From NCBI GenBank assembly GCA_964583765.1, contig CAZOWW010000137.1:1-14689 (forward strand): a stretch of DNA of 14,689 bases, written 5' to 3'. Every line of letters begins with the position of its first letter. Position 1 is the stretch's first letter. The position numbers were made by a program, and so were the translations under genes. Positions 1-6,007 of this stretch are shown here, in pieces. The notes under the pieces are model-generated. The model was not told where the DNA came from, did not search any database, and worked only from the letters and a program-made list of their open reading frames with translations. This DNA is from CAZOWW01 sp964583765 (lineage in GTDB: Bacteria > Actinomycetota > Actinomycetes > Actinomycetales > Kineosporiaceae).

Positions 1-11
1 CTTGGGGCCGT

Positions 12-24
12 GGGGGGGGGGGGG
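12..24. repeat. Homopolymer tract of 13 G
   Basis: Thirteen consecutive G residues lie near the left edge, about 90 bases before the first gene start. The window starts too close to show whether this tract falls inside the end of an upstream gene or between genes. Such tracts are prone to slippage both in cells and in sequencing, so the exact count should not be trusted. Confidence 0.9.
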
Positions 25-103
25 ACTGGGCCGTCCGGGTGAGGTGGTGCAGCAGGCGGGAGGGGCGGGCCGCCCGTGCCGATCCGGGGCACTTCGGGAC
101 GGC

Positions 104-109
104 TACCGT
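104..109 (+). promoter_or_regulatory. -10 box TACCGT, predicted leaderless promoter
   Basis: TACCGT matches the actinobacterial TANNNT -10 pattern. Its last T is followed by six bases and then the GTG at 116. With the last T at -7, the first transcribed base would be the G of that GTG. No clear -35 box and no Shine-Dalgarno sequence are visible. The same geometry recurs at 7223 and, shifted by one base, at 2407. Confidence 0.4.
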
Positions 110-115
110 GGGGCG

Positions 116-601
116 GTGACCGAGCCCACGTCCATCCCGAACTTCCCGCCGCCCGGTGGGGAGCACCCCGTGCGAGGGCTGGTGCTGGACGCGTTGCTCG
201 ACGAGGGGCTCATGCCCGGCATCGACCAGGACGGCGATGTCGCCGTCACGGTGCAGGGGCAGCGCCTGTTCCTGCGGTGCGTGGACACGATGCCCGCCCT
301 GGTGCGCGTGCTCGGGTTGTGGCTGCTCGACGAGCGCGTGCCGGCCGACGAGCTGACGCGGCTCCGCGCGGCGAACGGCGTGACCTCCGCGATCAACCTG
401 GTCAAGGTCACCGTGCACGAGGACCGGCTGACGGTGGCCGTCGACCTGACCGTCGCGGACGGCCGGGGGCTGCGCCCGTTGCTGCGGGCCACCTTCGACG
501 CCGTCCTGGGTGCCGCGCGCACCTGGTACGTCACGGTCGCCGAGCTGACCGGTGCGGCCGGGGACGGCGACCAACCGGGGCGTGCGGCCCCCACCGCCTG
601 A
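116..601 (+). CDS. YbjN domain-containing protein
   Basis: This encodes 161 residues. The start is GTG 116 (VTEPTSIPNF); the frame is open further upstream, but that part reads as Gly/Arg-rich noncoding sequence and the -10 box at 104 fits this GTG. The fold is inferred from pattern: a hydrophobic beta stretch (about 40-52), then helix-type sequence, then LTRLRAANGVTSAINLVKVTV and EDRLTVAVDLTV (about 80-115), which resemble the body of YbjN/type III secretion chaperone-like proteins (a repeated helix-beta pattern with an asparagine-rich turn). There is no signal peptide, membrane segment or catalytic motif. YbjN proteins in actinobacteria are small cytoplasmic proteins of unknown biochemical role. 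It is convergent with the DUF885 gene. The family call is moderate; the molecular function is unknown. Confidence 0.68.
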   Translation: MTEPTSIPNFPPPGGEHPVRGLVLDALLDEGLMPGIDQDGDVAVTVQGQRLFLRCVDTMPALVRVLGLWLLDERVPADELTRLRAANGVTSAINLVKVTVHEDRLTVAVDLTVADGRGLRPLLRATFDAVLGAARTWYVTVAELTGAAGDGDQPGRAAPTA

Positions 602-608
602 CCCGCTC

Positions 609-628
609 GTGCCCCACCTGCGGGGTGC
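609..628. terminator. Weak hairpin between convergent genes
   Basis: CCCC (612-615) pairs with GGGG (622-625). Two G.U pairs and a G-C pair extend the stem to seven pairs, with a six-base loop. It lies in the 49-base gap between two converging stop codons, where a shared terminator is expected. There is no T-run on either side, so this is a weak call. Confidence 0.25.
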
Positions 629-650
629 AGGAATCGCCGGCCCGCCGGGA

Positions 651-2207
651 TCAGCCGATGGTGAGGGCGTGGTCGAGCAGGCCCAGCGGCGGGGAGCCCA
701 GGGCCAGCAGGGCCGCGTGGAAGCGGGACAGCGAGAAGTCGGGTCCCCACAGGGCGCGGGCCCGCTCCCGCAGCTCCAGGATGACCAGCCGGCCCCAGGT
801 GTAGCGGCCGTACCCGATGTCGAAGGTGCCCCGCAGCGCCTCCGAGCGGGCCGCGGCCTCACCGAGGTAGGCGTCCTCGCGGAACCGCGCGATCGCCTCG
901 TCCAGGCTCAGCTCCCCCGTGTGCAGGCCGATCGAGCAGGCCAGGCGGACCACCCGGACCAGGCCCTCCAGGCAGGTCCCGATCCGGTAGCGGGGATCGT
1001 TCTCCCGGAAGCCCGCCTCGATCACCATCTCCTCGGCGTAGTGCGCCCACCCCTCGGCGAAGGTCACGCCGATGAGACGACGACGCACGGCGGAGGGAGC
1101 TCGGCGCAGCGCCCGGGCATGGGTGTAGTGACCCGGGGCGACCTCGTGCACGGTGATCGCGGGCAGCGTGGTGCGGCTGAACACCTCGAGCCAGTCCTCG
1201 ACGTCCTCGGCCGGCCAGTCCGGCTCCGGGGGCGTGACGTGGAACCAGCTCGGGGCGTCGTCCTCCTCGGGGGCCGCCCAGGACATCGCGGCCATGCCCC
1301 AGCGTCGCGACGGCGGGGCGATCCCGACGCGGCACTCGCCGTCCGTCCACGGCACCAGGCCGTGCTCGCGGGTGAAGGCGAGCACCTCCTCGGTGACGGC
1401 GCGGGCCTCGGCGAGGATGCCTTCGGAATCGGGGTGGTCCCTGCGCAGCCGATCGACGAGTGCCAGCGGTCCGGTGTGCGGATCGAGCCGGGAGCAGGCC
1501 TCCTGCAGGAGCTCACGCAACCGGTCCCGCTCGGTGCGGGCCTGCCCGGCGAGCTGCTCCAGGTCGACCGGCATCCCTTCCCAGGCGCCCATTTCGCGGG
1601 CGAGCACCTCGGCGCCGACCGCGCAGTCGGGGTCCCCGCTCTCGGCGAGTCCTTCGATGTGCGCCACCAACCGGCCGTGCGCGCTCAGAGCGGCCTCGAC
1701 CGCGGGCTCGGCGTCGCGCCCCAGGCCCTCCCCGAGGTCGACGGCCATGCCGCGCACCGAGGGCAGCAGTGCCCGGGCGACCGGCGCCGCGACCTCGTCG
1801 AGGGTGCGGACCGCGGTGTCGACAGCCTCCGGCCAGGTGCGCAGGTGGGCGAGCTTCGCGGCGGCCCGCTGCTCGGCGGGGGCGTACTCCCGGTCGTAGC
1901 AGGCCAGCTCGAGGTTGCTCAGGTGCAGGAGGGGATTGCGCCGATGCGCCTCCAGCTCCTCGTAGGTCCACCGCAACCCGGACTCGAAGACCTCGAGATG
2001 GGCGGCGTCGTGGGCGTCCTCGGGCGCGGGGCCGTGACCGAGTCGCTCCAGCGCCCGGGTGACGCCGTCGGAGGAGAGGTCCTGGCTCAGCCCGTCGTAT
2101 CGGTGCAGACCGGCGCTCTCCCGGGCATCGGGAACGATCAGGTCGCAGACGGCGTCGAGTCGCGCCGTCGCGGCCCGGTCCGCGGGCTCCGGGTGGTGCT
2201 GCGTCAT
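651..2207 (-). CDS. DUF885 family metallopeptidase-like protein
   Basis: This encodes 518 residues. The frame is open to 2339, but ATG 2207-2205 (MTQHHPEPAD) is chosen because GGGAG lies seven bases upstream and the extra residues are Arg/Pro-rich. Two motifs define the family: HEVAPGHYTH (residues 354-363, an HExxPGH variant of the zinc-binding HExxH) and EGWAHYAEEM (385-394, supplying a downstream glutamate and histidine). A third conserved C-terminal stretch is FDIGYGRYTWG (462-472). The length is somewhat under the usual 550-600 of the family. No signal peptide is seen, so it is probably cytoplasmic. DUF885 proteins are predicted zinc peptidases, mostly without a known substrate. It is transcribed divergently from the cysteine desulfurase gene. 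Family call firm, substrate unknown. Confidence 0.88.
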   Translation of the reverse strand: MTQHHPEPADRAATARLDAVCDLIVPDARESAGLHRYDGLSQDLSSDGVTRALERLGHGPAPEDAHDAAHLEVFESGLRWTYEELEAHRRNPLLHLSNLELACYDREYAPAEQRAAAKLAHLRTWPEAVDTAVRTLDEVAAPVARALLPSVRGMAVDLGEGLGRDAEPAVEAALSAHGRLVAHIEGLAESGDPDCAVGAEVLAREMGAWEGMPVDLEQLAGQARTERDRLRELLQEACSRLDPHTGPLALVDRLRRDHPDSEGILAEARAVTEEVLAFTREHGLVPWTDGECRVGIAPPSRRWGMAAMSWAAPEEDDAPSWFHVTPPEPDWPAEDVEDWLEVFSRTTLPAITVHEVAPGHYTHARALRRAPSAVRRRLIGVTFAEGWAHYAEEMVIEAGFRENDPRYRIGTCLEGLVRVVRLACSIGLHTGELSLDEAIARFREDAYLGEAAARSEALRGTFDIGYGRYTWGRLVILELRERARALWGPDFSLSRFHAALLALGSPPLGLLDHALTIG

Positions 2208-2314
2208 CGCGATCTCCCGCGGCAGGCGTGGTGGGAGCCGGATGCGGGCGGCCCGCACCGGACGTGCGATGGGCACGACGCGGTTCCGCGCGCGGTACCC
2301 ACCCCTGGTCAGGC

Positions 2315-2320
2315 ACGTTA
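2315..2320 (-). promoter_or_regulatory. Possible -10 box TAACGT for the DUF885 gene
   Basis: Read on the minus strand, TAACGT fits TANNNT and lies about 108 bases upstream of the ATG at 2207, which would give a leader of roughly 100 bases. A TTGATC is nearby but only 13 bases away, too close to be its -35 box. It is the only obvious candidate in this divergent spacer. Confidence 0.22.
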
Positions 2321-2406
2321 CCTCACTCTCCGCGATCAACGGTTCGTCCGAGGTCCGGTGACGCGGCGTGGCCGTCGCGCGCGTGGCCGGTTCCTGGCCC
2401 GGTGCC

Positions 2407-2412
2407 TAGACT
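2407..2412 (+). promoter_or_regulatory. -10 box TAGACT, predicted leaderless promoter of the thiolation operon
   Basis: TAGACT is a strong TANNNT match, and GTG 2420 begins seven bases after its last T. The predicted transcription start (2419 or 2420) therefore coincides with the start codon. No Shine-Dalgarno sequence precedes the GTG, as expected for a leaderless mRNA. No TTGAC-like -35 box was found. Confidence 0.5.
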
Positions 2413-2419
2413 CGCGGAT

Positions 2420-3721
2420 GTGACCGCCTATCTCGATCATGCGGCGACGAGCCCTCTGCGGCCCGAGGCACTTGCGGCGATGACCGAGGAACTCCGGGCG
2501 ACGGGCAACGCGTCCTCCCTGCACACCGTCGGCCGGCGCGCCAGGCGGATCGTCGAGGAGGCCCGCGAACAGGTCGCTGAGGCCTTCGGCGCCGGTCCGA
2601 GCGAGGTGATCTTCACCTCCGGGGGCACCGAGGCGGACAACCTCGCGATCAAGGGCCTCTACTGGGCGCGCCGCGCGGAGGACCCTCGCCGGTGCCGGGT
2701 ACTCGTGAGCGCCGTCGAGCACCACGCGGTGCTGGACGCGGCCCGGTGGTTGGGGGACGTGCAGGAGGCCGAGGTCGTGCGGCTGCCGGTGGACGCCGTC
2801 GGGCGGGTCCGGGTGGACGCGGTGCGCGCCGTGGTGGAGGAGGACCCCGCCACGGTCGCCCTGATCTCGGTCATGTGGGCGAACAACGAGGTCGGCACGA
2901 TCCAGCCGGTGCGCGAGCTCGCGGCGATCGGAGCACGGCACGGGATCCCGGTGCACAGCGACGCCGTGCAGGCGGCCGCGCAGGTGGCGGTGGCGCTCGC
3001 GGACAGCGGGCTCGACGCGATCACCCTCAGCGCGCACAAGCTCGGCGGGCCGGTCGGGGTCGGCGCGCTCCTGCGTCGCCGTGGCCTGGCGCTGGTGCCG
3101 ACGGCGCACGGTGGTGGGCACGAGAGCGGCCTGCGCTCCGGCACGCTGGACGTCGCCGGGATCCGAGGGTTCGCGGTCGCGGCCCGGAGCACGGTGGCCG
3201 AGCTGGCCGGACAGGGGCCCCGCCTGGCCGTGCTGCGGGACGCACTCGTCGCCGCGGTGCGTGCGCAGGTGCCGGACGCCGTGCTGCGCGGCGATCCCGA
3301 GCCGGGCGGCCGGCTCCCGGGCAACGCCCACCTGACTCTTCCCGGCTGCGACGCGGACACCCTGCTCTACCTGCTCGACGCCCGGGCGATCGCCTGTTCC
3401 ACCGGATCGGCCTGCCGGGCCGGGGTGCCCGAGCCCTCACATGTGCTCCAGGCGATGGGGTTGGCCTCGGCGGAGGCGGCCGGGGCGCTGCGCTTCTCGT
3501 TCGGCTGGTCCTCCACGCCCCAGGACGTGCAGGCGGTCGCCGACGCCATCGGTCCGGTGGTGGCGCGATCGCGCGGGGCGGGCACGCGTGTTCCGGCGAC
3601 GGCAGCCGCCACCCCGGCTGCCTCCCCCGCCACGGCCGTGGCGGGGGAGGGGCACGCCGAGGCGTTCGCGGTCCCCGGCGAACTCGGGGAGCCGACCACT
3701 CCGGTGGGAGCCCCGCGGTGA
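2420..3721 (+). CDS. iscS: Cysteine desulfurase (IscS/NifS family)
   Basis: This is a PLP enzyme that takes sulfur from L-cysteine as an enzyme-bound persulfide, releasing alanine. It has 433 residues from GTG 2420 (VTAYLDHAAT). Visible landmarks: the N-terminal YLDHAATSP; SGGTEADN (67-74) for PLP phosphate binding; H101 in EHHAVLD, the PLP-stacking histidine; D181 in HSDAVQ; K207 in SAHK, the Schiff-base lysine; and C332 in STGSAC, the persulfide cysteine. Residues from about 385 form an Ala/Pro/Thr-rich tail of roughly 45 residues, beyond the family's usual end near 380-400; part of it is encoded by a 30-bp perfect palindrome. Its stop overlaps the mnmA start, so it most likely serves MnmA, as YrvO does in Bacillus subtilis. 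It may also feed Fe-S assembly. Confidence 0.95.
   Translation: MTAYLDHAATSPLRPEALAAMTEELRATGNASSLHTVGRRARRIVEEAREQVAEAFGAGPSEVIFTSGGTEADNLAIKGLYWARRAEDPRRCRVLVSAVEHHAVLDAARWLGDVQEAEVVRLPVDAVGRVRVDAVRAVVEEDPATVALISVMWANNEVGTIQPVRELAAIGARHGIPVHSDAVQAAAQVAVALADSGLDAITLSAHKLGGPVGVGALLRRRGLALVPTAHGGGHESGLRSGTLDVAGIRGFAVAARSTVAELAGQGPRLAVLRDALVAAVRAQVPDAVLRGDPEPGGRLPGNAHLTLPGCDADTLLYLLDARAIACSTGSACRAGVPEPSHVLQAMGLASAEAAGALRFSFGWSSTPQDVQAVADAIGPVVARSRGAGTRVPATAAATPAASPATAVAGEGHAEAFAVPGELGEPTTPVGAPR
3621..3650. repeat. Perfect 30-bp palindrome inside the desulfurase tail
   Basis: The left arm CCTCCCCCGCCACGG (3621-3635) is followed with no gap by its exact reverse complement (3636-3650). In RNA this could form a 13-bp stem with a GGCC loop. 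It lies within coding sequence, 67 bases before the mnmA GTG, and encodes part of the low-complexity tail (about SPATAVAGEG). Confidence 0.95.
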
Positions 3722-4875
3722 GGGTCCTCGCCGCGATGAGCGGTGGCGTGGACTCGGCCGTCGCCGCGGCGCGTGCCGTGGACGAGGGGCACGAGGTGGT
3801 CGGCGTTCACCTCGCGCTGTCCCGGACCCGCACGGACGCCCGGCCCGGAGGCCGGGGGTGCTGCACGATCGAGGACGCGCTCGACGCGCGCCGCGTGGCC
3901 GACGTGATCGGGATCCCGTTCTACGTCTGGGACCTGTCCGAGCGCTTCGCCGAGCAGGTGGTGGACGACTTCGTCGCCGAGTACGCCGCCGGACGCACGC
4001 CCAACCCCTGCGTGCGGTGCAACGAGAGGATCAAGTTCTCGGCGTTGCTGGACCGTGCCCTCGCCCTGGGCTTCGACGCCGTGTGCACCGGGCACTACGC
4101 GCGCCTCGTGCCGGATCCCCGCACCGGCGCCGCGCAGTTGCACCGGGCCGTCGATCCGGCCAAGGACCAGTCGTACGTGCTGGCCGTGCTCCCCGAGGAC
4201 CGGCTGGCCCGCGCGCTGTTCCCGCTCGGTGACCTGACCAAGGACCAGGTTCGGGCCGAGGCCGCCCGGCGCGGGTTCCGGGTGGCGGCCAAGCCCGACT
4301 CGCACGACATCTGCTTCATCCCGGACGGGGACACGCGGGGGTGGCTCGCGGCCCGGCTGGGCACCCGCTCCGGAGCGGTGCTGGACGTGGACGGCGTCGA
4401 GGTGGGACGGCACGAGGGCGCCTTCGCCTTCACCGTGGGCCAGCGGAAGGGTCTGCGGCTGGGGCGCCCCGCGGCGGACGGACGGCCCCGGTACGTCCTC
4501 GCGGTGGAGCCGGTCAGCAACACGGTGCGAGTCGGCCCGCGGGAGCTGCTCGACATCCTCCGGATCGACGCCGAGGACCCCGTCTGGTGCGGGTCGGTGC
4601 CCTCGCCCGGGGACCACGTCGGCGTGCAGGTGCGCGCCCACGGGATTCAGGTGCCGGGCGTCCTCGACGTGGTGCCGGTGGTGACCGTGGCCCGCTCTCC
4701 GGGGACACGGCCGGACCCGGCGCGGGCGGTCCGGGTCCTCCTGGACCGGCCGATCACCGGGGTCGCCGCGGGGCAGACCCTGGTGCTGTACTCGGGCAGC
4801 CGCGTGGTCGGCGCCGCGACCATCAGCGCCGCCGGGCCGGTCGGGGCAGGTGTCCCGGGAACCCCGCCGGGGTGA
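3718..4875 (+). CDS. mnmA: tRNA 2-thiouridine(34) synthase MnmA
   Basis: MnmA adenylates U34 of tRNA(Lys), tRNA(Glu) and tRNA(Gln) and replaces its 2-oxygen with sulfur from a cysteine desulfurase. The protein has 385 residues, slightly longer than usual. The start is GTG 3718, overlapping the upstream stop as GTGA, with GGGAG just upstream. The ATP pyrophosphatase loop SGGVDS is at 8-13. The two catalytic cysteines are C101 (NPCVRCNERIKF) and C199 (SHDICFIPDG); C98 stands where E. coli has an aspartate, a common variant. FTVGQRKGL (238-246) marks the central domain, and the C-terminal beta domain follows to about 370. CC at 48-49 (GRGCCTIED) is typical of actinobacterial copies. The overlap and function place it in one operon with the desulfurase. 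Confidence 0.96.
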   Translation: MRVLAAMSGGVDSAVAAARAVDEGHEVVGVHLALSRTRTDARPGGRGCCTIEDALDARRVADVIGIPFYVWDLSERFAEQVVDDFVAEYAAGRTPNPCVRCNERIKFSALLDRALALGFDAVCTGHYARLVPDPRTGAAQLHRAVDPAKDQSYVLAVLPEDRLARALFPLGDLTKDQVRAEAARRGFRVAAKPDSHDICFIPDGDTRGWLAARLGTRSGAVLDVDGVEVGRHEGAFAFTVGQRKGLRLGRPAADGRPRYVLAVEPVSNTVRVGPRELLDILRIDAEDPVWCGSVPSPGDHVGVQVRAHGIQVPGVLDVVPVVTVARSPGTRPDPARAVRVLLDRPITGVAAGQTLVLYSGSRVVGAATISAAGPVGAGVPGTPPG

Positions 4876-4884
4876 GGGCGTCCG

Positions 4885-5241
4885 GTGTTCGGGCGGGGCA
4901 TCGTCCTCCACCAGGACGCGGCGGAGCGGGAGGCGGTGTTCCGCGAGGAGACGGCGCGGGTGCTGCGGATGCCCGTCCCCCGGACCGCGCCCGGAGAGGT
5001 CCGAGAGCCGGGGCGGTCCGGGGGACAGGCGTTTCCTGTCCCCAAGAAAGCGCGAGAGGAACCGGGAGGAACCAGGTTCCTGTGGTGCTGTGCCGGTCGG
5101 ATCCGACGGCGGGGTCGCGTCCACCGGCGGGTCCGGGGCGAGACCCGGGGGTCCCGCCCCGCGGGCGGGAGGTCCACACCGGCGGCGCCGGGTGCCCTGG
5201 TCCGGCGCCGCCACTCGGGTGCGAGCAGTGGGAGACGGTGA
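4885..5241 (+). CDS. Short unrecognised ORF, possibly a gene remnant
   Basis: The frame opens with GTG 4885, nine bases after the mnmA stop, with GAGGG a few bases upstream. The first 36 codons (VFGRGIVLHQDAAEREAVFR and on to about RTAPG) all end in G or C, and the peptide has a helical, charged look, which suggests real or formerly real coding sequence. From about 4990 the frame becomes Arg/Gly/Pro-rich, loses the codon bias and runs through the hairpin cluster. Either a short protein ends up with a junk tail, or this is the 5' end of a gene whose remainder has been lost or replaced. I do not recognise the family. It would be co-transcribed with mnmA. Confidence 0.3.
   Translation: MFGRGIVLHQDAAEREAVFREETARVLRMPVPRTAPGEVREPGRSGGQAFPVPKKAREEPGGTRFLWCCAGRIRRRGRVHRRVRGETRGSRPAGGRSTPAAPGALVRRRHSGASSGRR
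4975..5026. repeat. Long hairpin (14 bp plus 5 bp) after mnmA
   Basis: GTCCCCCGGACCGC (4975-4988) is exactly complementary to GCGGTCCGGGGGAC (5013-5026). After one unpaired G (4989) the stem continues with CCCGG (4990-4994) against CCGGG (5008-5012), leaving a 13-base loop. It is 99 bases past the mnmA stop and could end that operon's transcript. There is no T-run on either side, so factor-independent termination would be atypical. Confidence 0.85.
5021..5043. repeat. Hairpin overlapping the long hairpin (alternative fold)
   Basis: GGGGACAGG (5021-5029) pairs exactly with CCTGTCCCC (5035-5043) around a five-base loop. Bases 5021-5026 also belong to the right arm of the 4975-5026 hairpin, so the two full stems cannot form at once. 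This is the layout seen in attenuators, though no T-run follows in either direction. Confidence 0.8.
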
Positions 5242-5252
5242 TCCGCACCGTC
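5067..5252. other. Cluster of further perfect inverted repeats
   Basis: Four more hairpins are visible. AGGAACC (5067-5073) faces GGTTCCT (5075-5081). GGGGCG (5135-5140) pairs with CGCCCC (5155-5160), with an inner stem. TCCCGCC (5152-5158) pairs with GGCGGGA (5164-5170) and competes with the previous one. GACGGTG (5234-5240) pairs with CACCGTC (5246-5252) around ATCCG. An 8-base direct repeat GAGGAACC also occurs at 5056-5063 and 5066-5073. Confidence 0.6.
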
Positions 5253-5318
5253 GGCGGGGGGAGCGTTCCGCACGTGGCGCAGGGCGACGGGTGGCGCTGC
5301 ACCCTGCACGTGGCAGGA

Positions 5319-5347
5319 ACTCTAGAGGCGTCGATGCGAACTGTCAA
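5319..5347 (-). promoter_or_regulatory. Near-consensus sigma-70-type promoter, minus strand
   Basis: On the minus strand, TTGACA (5347-5342) is followed by a spacer of exactly 17 bases and then TAGAGT (5324-5319). The -35 box is a perfect consensus and the -10 box fits TANNNT; it is the best promoter seen in the window. The predicted start is about 5312, directed toward mnmA. No convincing gene lies in front of it. The operator-like palindrome at 5348-5359 abuts the -35 box on its upstream side. Confidence 0.55.
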
Positions 5348-5359
5348 TGAACCGGTTTA
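5348..5359. promoter_or_regulatory. Operator-like palindrome TGAACCGGTTTA, site 1
   Basis: AACCGGTT is a perfect palindrome with a central CG step, the form typical of LacI-family operators. The 11 bases TGAACCGGTTT recur in inverted orientation at 5835-5845. This copy directly abuts the -35 box of the minus-strand promoter, where a bound protein could block or affect RNA polymerase. The assignment to the LacI protein encoded at 6068 is inference. Confidence 0.35.
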
Positions 5360-5833
5360 TCTCGCCGTGAAACGATTCAATCGCGTTCCGGAGAACTGTC
5401 GTTCCGTACTTCTCGGGAATTTCGCGGGACCTCGAGTGCGCTCGGTAATTGTCGGCGCTCGGCGGCGTCGCGGGAGTGCCGCGGGATGTGCCCCGCCGGC
5501 CTGTCCGTCCCCGGTGCCCGAGATGCCCGCGGGGCGGCGGGCGGCGTCGTCCGAGGTTCCGACGGTGTGTGCGCCCCCGCCTGTGCGTGGTCCGGGCGTG
5601 CGGCCCCGGCACCGGCGCGGACGGGGTCGCCCGCCGTGGATCTCGAAAAGGATTTCTCGTGGGCGGGAGCTCGTGTGCGGCCGTGTTGCCGAGGCATCTC
5701 CCGACCGGCGCCGGCGGTCGTCCGGGCGCTGTGGGGTCCCGTCCTTCCGGGGCGAATCGGATATGGTCCGGCTCCCCGTCGTGCGGTCCGTGGCATCCGT
5801 GCGGGGGCTCGGCAGGTCCCGTCCCGGATGAGA

Positions 5834-5845
5834 AAAACCGGTTCA
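5834..5845. promoter_or_regulatory. Operator-like palindrome AAAACCGGTTCA, site 2
   Basis: This is the second copy of the AACCGGTT palindrome, sharing 11 bases in inverted orientation with site 1 and lying about 490 bases from it. It is about 230 bases upstream of the LacI-family gene. I found no other AACCGGTT in the window by eye. It may be an autoregulatory or looping site. Confidence 0.3.
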
Positions 5846-6001
5846 GTCGGGAAGCTCGGAGCGAGGTGGAGGATCCGGTGACCATCGGTGACGGTTGTCC
5901 GCCCGGCGTCGCTCGGGGCCGCGATATCGAACGAAGGAACAGGCCGTCGGGGCGTCCTCCGCCCGCGTGTCCGGGGGTAATCTGACCCGCGCCGGAACGG
6001 A

Positions 6002-6007
6002 TACTGT
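6002..6007 (+). promoter_or_regulatory. Possible -10 box TACTGT of the LacI-family gene
   Basis: TACTGT (within GGATACTGTGG) fits TANNNT and would give a start near 6014 and a leader of about 54 bases ending in the AAGGGAG Shine-Dalgarno at 6056-6062. No good -35 box is present at the normal distance. Confidence 0.3.

Larger units (their letters stand above)
4975..5312 (-). ncRNA. Candidate structured minus-strand transcript
   Basis: This is an inferred RNA, not a recognised family. A promoter at 5319-5347 (minus) predicts a start near 5312. The sequence read leftward from there has no ORF with host-like codon bias, but contains perfect inverted repeats at 5234-5252, 5152-5170, 5135-5160, 5067-5081, 5021-5043 and 4975-5026. 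The last, longest hairpin is taken as the possible 3' end only because it is the strongest. GC-rich DNA produces inverted repeats easily, which is the main reason for the low confidence. Confidence 0.2.

Noticed and set aside
552..2423. 623-codon open frame on the plus strand
   Set aside because: It lies opposite the DUF885 gene, whose motifs and codon bias are clear; the plus-strand product is Gly/Arg/Gln-rich and has no recognisable domain.
4006..4030. MnmA lacking the E. coli catalytic-loop aspartate (cysteine C98 instead)
   Set aside because: NPCVRCN is a widespread natural variant in MnmA; the essential C101 and C199 are intact.
4647..5309. Minus-strand frame starting with GTG 5309, three bases from the predicted start of the minus-strand promoter
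   Set aside because: The position fits a leaderless gene, but the product is Arg/Pro/Thr-rich, third positions are not GC-biased and it runs antisense into mnmA. Kept only as a possible RNA.
5322..5885. 187-codon minus-strand frame ending in a protein-like IESFHGEINRFIDS segment
   Set aside because: Most of it is Pro/Arg/His-rich with no codon bias, and its stop lies inside the promoter -10 box; only the last 30 or so residues look protein-like.
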